Shown one piece after another: positions 1 through 6,710 of a DNA stretch of 8,427 bases. Under the pieces are notes generated by a model, which worked only from the letters and a program-made list of their open reading frames with translations, was not told the DNA's origin and did not search any database. A program made the position numbers and the translations under genes. Position 1 is the stretch's first letter. The number at the start of each line of letters is the position of its first letter. Source of the stretch: an uncultured Collinsella sp. (GTDB taxonomy: Bacteria > Actinomycetota > Coriobacteriia > Coriobacteriales > Coriobacteriaceae); assembly GCA_900548515.1 (NCBI GenBank), contig URKU01000084.1, positions 1-8,427 on the forward strand. Reading direction: 5' to 3'.

Positions 1-669
1 ACCAAAGCCGCCACGGCCGCCTCGATCGCCACCGCGACCGCCACGGTCGTCACGGCCGCCGCGAGGACCGCGGTCCTCGTCCAGGCCCATGGCGACGAGC
101 GGAGCGATAACCTTATCGAGAGCGGCCATCAGCTCGGTGGCCTCCTCATAAGAAAGCTCGGGCAGGAGCTTCTCCTTCTTGTTGGCAAGCTCGACCAGGC
201 CCTCAGCGGCATCCTCGGCGGCGAAGACGACGATCTTGCGCATATCGCCCTCGGCGTCGTCGATGCGGCCGACCAGATCGGCAGCCTCGGCCTCGGCCAT
301 CAGGCCATCGAGCTCACGAAGGCGCATGCCCAGCAGGTCGGACATTTCCTTCTGCTCCATCTTGGGCTTGAGGTCAAGGAGCTTGATGGCGCGCTCGATG
401 TTCGCCATGCGCTCGGCCTTGGCCTCCTCCTCCTTGGAAATAGCAAAGCGACGGCTACGCAGCAGACGGGCGGCCTTCTGCATCTTGTCCATCAGCTCTT
501 CGTCATCGTAATCAACGGCGGCCTTGACAACCTCGGCCTCCTCCTCGGCGGAAACCTCGTCAGCAGCCTCAACCTCGGCAGCTTCGGTCTCCACGGTCTC
601 GACTGCCTCGACCTCGGCAGCCATGGTCTCGTTCTCGGTCTCGTTCATGATCTCTTCGTTCTCAGACAT
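1..669 (-). CDS. MarR-like winged-helix protein with acidic N-terminus and RGG tail (3' end cut by window edge)
   Basis: The frame is open from the ATG at 669 to the left edge: 223 codons are visible and no stop is seen. The start is supported by AAGGAG seven bases upstream. Residues 1-60 are very acidic and low complexity, rich in Glu, Ala and Val, and are probably disordered. Residues about 60-195 resemble a MarR-type winged helix: an N-terminal helix, a helix-turn-helix around 105-132 (QKEMSDLLGMRLRELDGL), a wing at 134-150 (the EGDMRKIVV stretch matches the MarR 'pedrR' wing) and a C-terminal helix at 172-192 (LSYEEATELMAAL). From residue 200 the protein becomes an Arg/Gly tail with RGG motifs at 204-206 (as PRGG) and several times within 209-221. 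RGG boxes generally bind RNA or G-rich nucleic acid. A DNA- or RNA-binding regulator is likely, but the target is unknown. The MarR similarity is read by eye; a general nucleic-acid-binding winged helix is the alternative. Confidence 0.8.
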   Translation of the reverse strand, partial: MSENEEIMNETENETMAAEVEAVETVETEAAEVEAADEVSAEEEAEVVKAAVDYDDEELMDKMQKAARLLRSRRFAISKEEEAKAERMANIERAIKLLDLKPKMEQKEMSDLLGMRLRELDGLMAEAEAADLVGRIDDAEGDMRKIVVFAAEDAAEGLVELANKKEKLLPELSYEEATELMAALDKVIAPLVAMGLDEDRGPRGGRDDRGGRGGDRGGRGGFG

Positions 670-690
670 GAGACTCCTTCTTGGCCCTCT

Positions 691-720
691 CGGGCATCAT
701 CGCCCCATTCGCGGGGCCCG
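691..720 (-). promoter_or_regulatory. Leader with mutually exclusive GC hairpins ahead of the RGG-tail gene
   Basis: Three pairings compete in the 5' leader about 20-50 bases upstream of the ATG at 669. GCCCC at 702-706 pairs with GGGGC at 713-717 over a 6-base loop. GGGC at 692-695 pairs with GCCC at 702-705. CGGGC at 691-695 pairs with GCCCG at 716-720. The first two share bases 702-705, so they cannot form together. There is no U-tract, so this is not an intrinsic terminator. It could affect translation or be incidental in GC-rich DNA. Confidence 0.3.
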
Positions 721-821
721 TCGCGCACTCTTTGCGCTTTAAACATTCATGCCTCTCGGCAAAACGTCCATTAGTTTATGGTGTCGCCATCCAATCTAGC
801 TGCAGAATCTATGTGCACACA

Positions 822-2237
822 TTAATGCGACATGTGCGACTCGCGACGAGCGTACACCAGCGACGCCACGAACCCGACCACGGCAATTACAGCCGCCACA
901 CGCACGGCAGCTGCAAATCCAATCGCCTGGGCAACTTCGGTCGCAGCGCCAGCCGCGCCGGCGGTCGCCGCAGAACTCGAGAGCAGACCGATAAACAGCG
1001 ACGGGCCAAACGACGCGGCAATCATATTCCACGTGTTAAGCAATGCCGTTCCGTGAGGATGCTCAGCGGCAGGAAGCGTCTCCAAGCCGGCCGTCTGCGA
1101 GGGGCTCAGCACCAGGCCGACTCCGGCATACACCACAACGGTCAGCGCCACGACGACGCCGATGTTCATGCTTGCCGCCGTCATCGAGATTGCAGTCTGC
1201 CCCACGGCAATCAGGGCAAAGCCGACCGGCAGCAGCGGCCATGCGCCACGGGCGTCCATCACGCGTCCGCCCACAATCGAGGTCACGGCGTTGCAGGCAA
1301 TCGCCGGCAAAATGAGCAGGCCCGCAACAAGTGCGGTCATGCCGTAGGCACCTTCAAAATAGAGCGGCAACAAAACACTCATCGAGAACGTCGTCATCAT
1401 CGACACCACCACAAGCAGGCACGCAGGCCAAAAGCGAACGCTCGCCATGGGACGCACGTTAAGCACCGGATGCTCGAGCTTGAGCTGACGGGCCGCAAAC
1501 AGGCCGAGCAGCACAACGGCGGCGAAGAGCGTCGCGATGCCGGTGGTCAGATTGGTCGAGAACTCGCCTACGGAATACACAAATGCCGTAATGCCGGCGG
1601 CGAGCAAAACAACCGACAGAATATCAAGCGTGGTGTTCGAGCGCTCTCCGACATTCTGAACGAGCTTTACGCCCGCCGCAGCGACCGCAATACCGCCCAC
1701 CAGCGGCACTACGAACACCGCCCTCCAGCCAAATAACGTGCACATTAGACCGCTGATCACGGGTCCAAACGCCGGCCCTAGCGTAATGCAGGCGCCGCCC
1801 AGGCTCAGATACAGACCGAGCTTCTCGCGCGGGGCGCAAGACAGCACCACGTTCATCATGAGCGGGAACAAGATGCCCGATCCCGCAGCCTGCAAAATAC
1901 GACTTGGCAGCAAAACGCTAAACGACGGAGCGACCAGGCACAGGACTTCGCCGGCGACCATACATCCGCATGCGAAAAATAACAGCTTGCGCGTCGAGAA
2001 ACGGCCGGACAGGAAGGCCATGATGGCCGTAAAGATCGACGTCACGATCATGTAGCCCGAGACGAGCCACTGCGCCGTGGTAGCACTCACCGAAAAGGCT
2101 GTCATAATGTCGTGCAACGCCACGTTAATGATGTTCTCGTTAAACGCGGCAACAAAGGCTGCAATATACATAACGACGAGAATCGCCGCGGTGGCCGATG
2201 GCGTTGCTTGAACTTGTTGCTGAGATTTGCTCCCCAT
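822..2237 (-). CDS. MFS multidrug efflux transporter, DHA2 (EmrB/QacA, LmrB-like) type
   Basis: This 471-residue integral membrane protein is predicted to expel small molecules, probably drugs, by proton antiport across the cytoplasmic membrane. It is hydrophobic throughout, with a short hydrophilic N-terminus (1-15) and a charged C-terminus; the length fits 14-helix DHA2 transporters. Visible family signatures are NENIINVAL in helix 1 (33-41), WLVSGYMI in helix 2 (57-64), the loop 2-3 motif A variant SGRFSTRKLLF (77-87) as in LmrB-like proteins, RILQAAGSG in helix 4 (113-121), and the antiporter motif C LGPAFGPVISG (153-163). The start at 2237 is preceded by a purine-rich AAGAGGAAGGAAA site. 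The gene is divergent from the peptide deformylase and on the same strand as the downstream winged-helix gene, with 152 bp between them. No strong terminator follows it; there is only a weak CCAT/ATGG hairpin around 770-792. The substrate cannot be told from sequence. Confidence 0.9.
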   Translation of the reverse strand: MGSKSQQQVQATPSATAAILVVMYIAAFVAAFNENIINVALHDIMTAFSVSATTAQWLVSGYMIVTSIFTAIMAFLSGRFSTRKLLFFACGCMVAGEVLCLVAPSFSVLLPSRILQAAGSGILFPLMMNVVLSCAPREKLGLYLSLGGACITLGPAFGPVISGLMCTLFGWRAVFVVPLVGGIAVAAAGVKLVQNVGERSNTTLDILSVVLLAAGITAFVYSVGEFSTNLTTGIATLFAAVVLLGLFAARQLKLEHPVLNVRPMASVRFWPACLLVVVSMMTTFSMSVLLPLYFEGAYGMTALVAGLLILPAIACNAVTSIVGGRVMDARGAWPLLPVGFALIAVGQTAISMTAASMNIGVVVALTVVVYAGVGLVLSPSQTAGLETLPAAEHPHGTALLNTWNMIAASFGPSLFIGLLSSSAATAGAAGAATEVAQAIGFAAAVRVAAVIAVVGFVASLVYARRESHMSH

Positions 2238-2443
2238 GCATTTCCTTCCTCTTGGAACGACAGTCGCATCGCCCCAGAGGAACAGTCCAGGGCGAAAAAA
2301 TGAGCCCTAGACTTACGCCAGACGCCGTACTCGACGAGTCTGACAACATGGTCCAACGTCGAAAGATTGTAACGCGGACGCACAGCTTTCCTTCCGCGCT
2401 ATTATTAAAAGTCCACGAAAGCATAAGACATGAGGAGCCCGCC
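2238..2443. promoter_or_regulatory. Divergent intergenic region between the MFS and peptide deformylase genes
   Basis: This 206-bp gap must hold the start signals for both divergent genes. For the plus-strand deformylase, TATTAT at 2400-2405 is a good -10 box, though without a recognisable -35; GAGGAG at 2432-2437 is the ribosome binding site. For the minus-strand MFS gene, TACAAT (complement of 2367-2372) is a possible -10, also without a clear -35. A 5-bp hairpin (AGGGC 2289-2293 with GCCCT 2304-2308) lies in the MFS leader. No clear operator was recognised. Confidence 0.4.
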
Positions 2444-2854
2444 ATGATTAAGCCCATCATGAAATCCGAGTTCTTTTTGCGCCTGTCTTCCGAAGACGCA
2501 GGGCCCGACGACGCCGTGACCGGGCAGGACCTCCTGGATACGCTCCACGAGCATGAGCACGAGTGCGTGGGTCTCGCCGCCAACATGATCGGCGTGCGCA
2601 AACGCATCATCTGCGTAAAGGACGGCAGCAAATCGCTGCTTATGTACAACCCGCAAATTCTTGAGCAGGTCAACGCCTACCAGACGAGCGAAGGATGTCT
2701 CTCGCTGATCGGCGAGCGTCCCTGTACCCGCTATCGCCGCATTAAGGTTGAGTATTTGGACGAGAACTTCGTCCACCGCATCAAAAACTTCTCGGGCTAC
2801 ACCGCCGAGATCATCCAACACGAAATCGACCACTGCAACGGCGTCGTGGTTTAG
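2444..2854 (+). CDS. def: Peptide deformylase, short GLAAN-type variant
   Basis: The product is a 136-residue cytoplasmic metalloenzyme of the family that removes the formyl group from the N-terminal methionine of new proteins. Motif 2 is EGCLS (83-87; Cys85 should bind metal) and motif 3 is QHEIDH (125-130; His126 and His130 metal ligands, Glu127 catalytic base). Motif 1 reads VGLAANMIG (42-50) where typical enzymes have GLAAxQ, so the conserved Gln is Met48. It is shorter than typical deformylases (150-190 residues). The frame stays open upstream to 2198, but the ATG at 2444 is chosen because GAGGAG lies seven bases before it and homologues, as I recall them, start MIxPI. From memory, near-identical short proteins with GMAANMIG occur in many Firmicutes, so this is an established subfamily and not decay. 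It is probably co-transcribed with the LysR gene 36 bp downstream. Whether it deformylates nascent proteins or has another substrate is open. Confidence 0.9.
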   Translation: MIKPIMKSEFFLRLSSEDAGPDDAVTGQDLLDTLHEHEHECVGLAANMIGVRKRIICVKDGSKSLLMYNPQILEQVNAYQTSEGCLSLIGERPCTRYRRIKVEYLDENFVHRIKNFSGYTAEIIQHEIDHCNGVVV

Positions 2855-2890
2855 GCCACCTGCCAAAATGAGGGTACCGGAGGCCTCCCT

Positions 2891-3814
2891 ATGGATATCA
2901 GCCGCTTTGGCGAATTCGCCATCTTAGCGCAGTCACGCACGTTTCTTGATGCGGCGGAACTGCTTTTCATGTCGCAATCAACCCTCTCTAAGCACATCAT
3001 GGCAATGGAGCACGAACTCGGCTGCAAGCTCATCGATCGAAGCCAGCGCCACGTAACACTCACCGCGCAAGGTGAAGCGCTCCTCCCCTATGCGCAAAAA
3101 ATTGCGACGCTTCAGCACCGCTATCTTGCCGCCATTCAAATAGGCGCAGGTGAGCCGCTCGAGCACCTCACCGTAGGTTCTATCCCCATTATGGCCCCTT
3201 ATGGGATCACGGACGCCGTCATCGATTTTCAGCAGGCGAACCCCTCATATTCTGTTGAGCTCATCGAGGGCGAGGGCGACACACTCAAGCGCATGCTCCT
3301 GCACGAGGACATTGACCTGGCCTTCATCCGTGACGGCGGCGCCATCGAGCCGGAGTTCAAAAAGATTCCCTTTACGACCGACCGGCTCGTGGCCGTCCTT
3401 CCACTCGACCATCCGCTCGCCGAACGTGACACCGTCGAGATAGACGACCTTATCGACGAGAATTTCCTCATGCTTCCCCAAGGCTCGTTCGTAAGCGAGC
3501 TCGTCCTTTCCCTTTGTCGCGAAGCTGGATTTGGCCCACGTGTTACGTTCACCGGCAAACGAGCCGAGAACATCATCTCCCTTGTCGCGCGCGGCGCCGG
3601 CGTCTCATTCCTCATGCGCAAGCCGGCGGAATCGCTCGCCAGCGGAAAGGTAGCCCTGGTGCCGCTTGAGCCCGCGACGACCTCCGAGGTCAGGCTCTAC
3701 CTCAAGCGGAACGCCGCGCACTCGCAGGCGGTCGTCTCGTTCATCGGCTTCCTCCCCTACCGTCAGCTCCTGCAGGGCGACCGTACGTCTTCTAACGCGG
3801 CACGACCGTCATAA
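2891..3814 (+). CDS. LysR-type transcriptional regulator
   Basis: This 307-residue protein has the standard LysR layout. The N-terminal winged helix-turn-helix (about 1-60) reads FAILAQSRTFLDAAELL then SQSTLSKHI, followed by ELGCKLIDRSQRHVTLTAQG, the usual wing. A linker helix (about 62-85) leads to a periplasmic-binding-protein-like effector domain (about 90-295; LTVGSIPIMAPYG, DLAFIRDGG, VARGAGVSFLMRKPA). It should act as a tetramer on a promoter and respond to a small molecule. GGAGG at 2879-2883, seven bases before the ATG at 2891, fixes the start. It follows the deformylase by 36 bp and so may share its transcript. It converges on the PTS operon across a shared terminator, so it could control that operon, but LysR proteins more often control a divergent gene and none is adjacent here. 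The C-terminal dozen residues are polar and probably disordered. Confidence 0.93.
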   Translation: MDISRFGEFAILAQSRTFLDAAELLFMSQSTLSKHIMAMEHELGCKLIDRSQRHVTLTAQGEALLPYAQKIATLQHRYLAAIQIGAGEPLEHLTVGSIPIMAPYGITDAVIDFQQANPSYSVELIEGEGDTLKRMLLHEDIDLAFIRDGGAIEPEFKKIPFTTDRLVAVLPLDHPLAERDTVEIDDLIDENFLMLPQGSFVSELVLSLCREAGFGPRVTFTGKRAENIISLVARGAGVSFLMRKPAESLASGKVALVPLEPATTSEVRLYLKRNAAHSQAVVSFIGFLPYRQLLQGDRTSSNAARPS

Positions 3815-3876
3815 TCCCCGCTGCTCCACAACCGCAGACTTGTGTCCGCAAACACGATGACAGCGGCACAAAACAC

Positions 3877-3917
3877 AAATATGCCTCGGGCGGCACGTCG
3901 CCGTCCGAGGCATATTT
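3877..3917. terminator. Bidirectional intrinsic terminator between the LysR and PTS genes
   Basis: A 13-bp perfect inverted repeat (3877-3889 with 3905-3917, core ATGCCTCGG/CCGAGGCAT) continues inward through a G·U pair and a further 4 bp (CGGC 3891-3894 with GCCG 3900-3903) to a 5-base loop, giving an 18-bp stem. The stem ends in ATATTT on the plus strand, and on the minus strand runs into TTTGTGTTTT. It therefore serves both convergent transcripts: LysR, ending at 3814, and PTS, ending at 3938. Confidence 0.9.
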
Positions 3918-3937
3918 AGTTAAAGTGCGCAGAAAGA

Positions 3938-5380
3938 CTAGTCCACCGAGATGTTGAGTGCCTTACCGCCCTCGTCCTTCTTGGTACCGATCACCATAGC
4001 GGCGACAAGAGCCAGAACGAAAGCGACCACACCGGAGATGACAAGGCCGATAAAGCCCGTGTCGATGCCGGCAGGGTTAATAAAGCTCGGGAAACCGAGC
4101 GGGCCGGAGGCACCGAAGGCATAGAGCTTGGCACCCATGAGGCCGGCAATGGCGCCGCCTACACCAGCGGAAATAAAGGTTGCCCACATAAGGCGCTTAC
4201 GCGGCAGCAAGATGGCGTAAAGCGCAGGCTCGTTGACACCGAAAATCGAAGAGACAAGGGCGGGAATGTTGACGGCAGCATTTTCCTCGGAGTCCTTGGT
4301 TCGGATGATCATGCCAAGCACAGCGCCGGCGATGGCGCAACCGCCTGCATACACGAGCGGGTTAATGAGGTCATAGCCGTAGGTTGCGACATCGAGGAAC
4401 CACAGCGGGATGATACCCCAGTGCAGGCCGAACATGACGAGCAGGCTCCAGAACGTGCCGATGACGAAGCCGGCGATGGCGGGTTGGAAGTTGATGAGCA
4501 TCAGAATGACCTGGGCAACGATGTTGGAGAGGACCGTCATGACCGGACCGACCACAAGCAGGCCAAGGATGCCGCAAATGAGGAGCGTCAGGATGTTGGA
4601 GAAGAACGAGCTCACAAGCGCGGGCAGCGCGTTAGAAAGGGCCTTGTGCACCTTGGAGGCAATCCAGACGATAAAGATCGCAGGCAGAATCGTCGATGAG
4701 TAATTCTGCATGATCAGCGGGATGCCAAAAATATCACCGTAGACATTGGACTCGAAGACCGTACCGGCGCCGAGCGTGTAGAGCGGATCTCCGCCCATAA
4801 GGGCAACGAGCGTCGGGTAGACGAGGATACCGCCGAGCGCCATTCCCATAACGGGCTTAAGTCCGAACTTCTTGGCCGACGTCCAGCCAATGATTAGCGG
4901 AAAGAAATAGAAGACCGAATCTCCGATTACCGAGAGCGTCACATACGTATTGCTGTCCTTGGCAAGCCAACCGGCAACCGTGCAGAGCGCAAGCATCGAC
5001 TTGATGAAGCCACCGGCCATAAGCACACCAAGAACCGGCTGCAGAATCTCGGAAATGATGGCGAGCAGGCGCGAGAACGGATCGCCCTTCTTGACATTGT
5101 CGCCCTCATCGATATCAAGCGCAGGCTTGGCGTCGAACCCGCCAATCTGAACAAGGTCGTTGTAGACGGCCTCGACGGTGGCGCCGATCACGATCTGGTA
5201 CTGTCCGCCGGCCTGGATGACGTCAACGACGCCCTTCGTCGCCTTAAGCTCATTGGTCTGGGCAAGTGATTCATCCTTGAGGTGGAAGCGGAGACGCGTA
5301 ATGCAGTGGCTCACGTCTAACACATTGTCTCGACCACCGACCTTTGTGATGATTTCATCGCATAGCTTCTGGTATTTCAT
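3938..5380 (-). CDS. PTS EIIBC permease, beta-glucoside/sucrose family, without EIIA domain
   Basis: This 480-residue membrane permease takes up a sugar and phosphorylates it on entry. The EIIB domain (about 1-85) has the phosphorylated cysteine Cys26 in the context CITRLRF, plus GGQYQIVIG (58-66). A short acidic linker leads to the EIIC domain (about 103-466) with roughly ten hydrophobic segments and the family signatures FGLHWGIIPLW (317-327) and FGVNEPALY (380-388, the GITEP-type sugar-binding loop). There is no C-terminal EIIA (BglF-type proteins of about 620 residues have one), so phosphate must come from an EIIA encoded elsewhere, as for SacP- or TreP-type permeases. The open frame extends up to 5695, but AAAGGAG just upstream of the ATG at 5380 and the standard EIIB N-terminus fix the start. 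It is the last gene of the minus-strand cluster, 193 bp after the ceramidase-like gene and just before the bidirectional terminator. The sugar is unknown; the neighbours hint at an unusual, perhaps amide-bearing, one. Confidence 0.93.
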   Translation of the reverse strand: MKYQKLCDEIITKVGGRDNVLDVSHCITRLRFHLKDESLAQTNELKATKGVVDVIQAGGQYQIVIGATVEAVYNDLVQIGGFDAKPALDIDEGDNVKKGDPFSRLLAIISEILQPVLGVLMAGGFIKSMLALCTVAGWLAKDSNTYVTLSVIGDSVFYFFPLIIGWTSAKKFGLKPVMGMALGGILVYPTLVALMGGDPLYTLGAGTVFESNVYGDIFGIPLIMQNYSSTILPAIFIVWIASKVHKALSNALPALVSSFFSNILTLLICGILGLLVVGPVMTVLSNIVAQVILMLINFQPAIAGFVIGTFWSLLVMFGLHWGIIPLWFLDVATYGYDLINPLVYAGGCAIAGAVLGMIIRTKDSEENAAVNIPALVSSIFGVNEPALYAILLPRKRLMWATFISAGVGGAIAGLMGAKLYAFGASGPLGFPSFINPAGIDTGFIGLVISGVVAFVLALVAAMVIGTKKDEGGKALNISVD

Positions 5381-5407
5381 GGAATTCTCCTTTTTCTGAG
5401 CGGGGTA

Positions 5408-5424
5408 TAGCATCGATTTCATGC
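5408..5424. promoter_or_regulatory. Small inverted repeat upstream of the PTS gene (possible operator)
   Basis: GCAT at 5410-5413 and ATGC at 5421-5424 form a 15-bp inverted repeat with a 7-base spacer, about 30-45 bp upstream of the PTS start codon. On the minus strand TGAAATCGATGCTA (5408-5421) matches the catabolite-responsive element pattern TGWAANCGNTNWCA at 12 of 14 positions. No LicT/SacY-type antiterminator sequence was seen in the rest of the 193-bp gap (5381-5573), and no convincing promoter or terminator either. The site is weak and may be chance. Confidence 0.2.
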
Positions 5425-5573
5425 CTCCGTAGTCGACGTGGGAGGGCAAGGAATCCGCTTCCCCCTTTGAAATCCGCGGACGCACGTACGCCCGGGATGG
5501 GAAACGGCAGAGAAGATGGAAGATGCCGATCACGTGGCAGGGAGCCTCATTGGCCCATATCACGCAATCAGGT

Positions 5574-6692
5574 CTACAGACGCGAATCTGCTGCGCCGAG
5601 AAGTCTCGTCGTCTGGCAGAACTTGTCACACAGACGTTCCGGTTCGCCCTGGGGAATCTGGGTACGCTCGGTCTCAAAGGAGAGGCCGTATTCACGCGCC
5701 GGAAGGAAGTACTCGTAATAGCCGTTGGTGTAACCGCAAACTATTCCCTCGACCGGGCATTCGCGCTTCATGCGAATACCCAGGTCGCTGCCGAGCTCAC
5801 TCGGGAACACAAAGAGATGCAGGCCGCCCAGACTGATGACGGCACACTTAAGCGTGAGCGAAAAGTCGTCATGGGCAACGGTGTGATAGAACGTCTGAGG
5901 CTCGATGCGGTCGAGAACGACCTCGCAATCGAGCTTGATCTGGGAAATCGCCTCGGCAAGACCGGTCGAAACGCGCTCGACCTCGGGAATGCCGCGTCCC
6001 TGGCGAAAATTGCGGTCGCTACAGTCGCCAGCAGCACCGACGACCATGGCCGGATAGTAACCAAGACTCTGAGCGAGCTTTTTGCCGGTAAGACCGGCGA
6101 GTTCGCTCGTGAGCTCCGTGCAGTCGGGTCCGACGCAAGCGGAATGCACCGCCCAGTTCACAAAGCCCGCAAATGGCTTGCCTTCGGTATCGAAGAACGA
6201 TACGACAATGACCTCATTGTCGGCGAGTTCACCTGGGATGATGCGGTTGTCGTAGAAACCGGTGATGACCTGCTTGCCCAAGCGACAAATCGCGGGCTGT
6301 GCGTTGGCGCGGCACTCCTCAAAGCATTGGCAAATGGTATCGAGGAACCAGCGGTAGTAGTTCTCGTCGAATTTTCCCGTCCACCAGCTGCGGTGGTAAG
6401 CGACGATTGAAGTATGGTCGTGCGTCGCCGAGAGCAGAACGCAATCACGGTCAATGCCGTAGCGCTCAGCGAGCATTGTCTTGACTTCCTCGGCCATGCT
6501 TTCCTCGAACTCGAGGACATCGGCATTAAAGAGAAACACTTCACGTTCGCCTTGCTGGAAGAGGATGGCGTTGGCGAAGACGTCGTCATGGACGCCTGTC
6601 GCAGGTTCAAGACGGTTGGGAAGATTGCGGTAGCCAATCAGGTAGATGTCGCCCTGTGGGGTGATTTTGCGGCGCGCGTGTCCAATGTTCAT
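5574..6692 (-). CDS. Neutral/alkaline ceramidase-like hydrolase, single-domain, catalytic residues largely kept
   Basis: This 372-residue protein belongs to the neutral (non-lysosomal) ceramidase N-terminal-domain family, zinc enzymes that cleave amide bonds. Family landmarks in order: start GHARRKITP (4-12), HDDVFANAILF (35-45), SATHDHTS (88-95; His91/His93 match the zinc motif THTHS), NWAVHSACVG (179-188; His183 matches the second zinc histidine), GAAGDCSDRN (219-228; Ser225 aligns with the nucleophile Ser of GDVSPN in the Pseudomonas enzyme), FPSELG (296-301; Glu299 matches the zinc Glu) and TNGYYEYFLP (322-331). It is far shorter than secreted ceramidases (about 650 residues), lacks their C-terminal domain and has no signal peptide, so it should be cytoplasmic. 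It contains many cysteines. AAGGAG lies eight bases before the ATG at 6692, and only 18 bp separate it from the paralogue upstream. Ceramide is an unlikely substrate for a cytoplasmic protein beside a PTS permease; hydrolysis of an imported amide-type sugar derivative is my inference. Confidence 0.8.
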   Translation of the reverse strand: MNIGHARRKITPQGDIYLIGYRNLPNRLEPATGVHDDVFANAILFQQGEREVFLFNADVLEFEESMAEEVKTMLAERYGIDRDCVLLSATHDHTSIVAYHRSWWTGKFDENYYRWFLDTICQCFEECRANAQPAICRLGKQVITGFYDNRIIPGELADNEVIVVSFFDTEGKPFAGFVNWAVHSACVGPDCTELTSELAGLTGKKLAQSLGYYPAMVVGAAGDCSDRNFRQGRGIPEVERVSTGLAEAISQIKLDCEVVLDRIEPQTFYHTVAHDDFSLTLKCAVISLGGLHLFVFPSELGSDLGIRMKRECPVEGIVCGYTNGYYEYFLPAREYGLSFETERTQIPQGEPERLCDKFCQTTRLLGAADSRL

Positions 6693-6710
6693 GCACGTTC
6701 TCCTTCTGTG

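Noticed and set aside
1..66. Repeated GGCCGCC/ACGGCCGCC units resembling a DNA tandem repeat or CRISPR-like repeat.
   Set aside because: The repetition is explained by codons for the RGG protein tail. There are no spacers or regular repeat lengths.
681..1736. A 351-residue plus-strand open frame antisense to the MFS gene.
   Set aside because: Its product is rich in Arg, His and Gln with no domain pattern, and it lies opposite a clear transporter with strong motifs and a ribosome binding site. It is a GC-rich antisense shadow.
2198..2443. Extended N-terminus for the peptide deformylase from 2198.
   Set aside because: The extension would overlap the start of the divergent MFS gene and has no family similarity. 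The ATG at 2444 has GAGGAG at the right distance.
5408..5421. Catabolite-responsive element (cre) for CcpA ahead of the PTS gene.
   Set aside because: It matches 12 of 14 positions but misses the conserved CA end, and CcpA-type control is not established to my knowledge in this lineage. Kept only as a weak possible operator.
5381..5573. LicT/SacY-type RNA antiterminator with terminator ahead of the PTS gene.
   Set aside because: No sequence resembling the RAT consensus and no stem followed by a U-tract was found. The 6-bp hairpin near 5480-5495 has no T-run.
5381..5695. Extended N-terminus for the PTS permease (585 residues).
   Set aside because: The added residues are unlike any PTS domain and overlap the end of the ceramidase-like gene. 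AAAGGAG sits directly before the ATG at 5380, where the standard EIIB N-terminus begins.
5523..6410. A 295-residue plus-strand open frame opposite the shorter ceramidase-like gene.
   Set aside because: The minus-strand frame carries the family motifs and a ribosome binding site. The plus-strand protein shows no recognisable motif and no good start signal.
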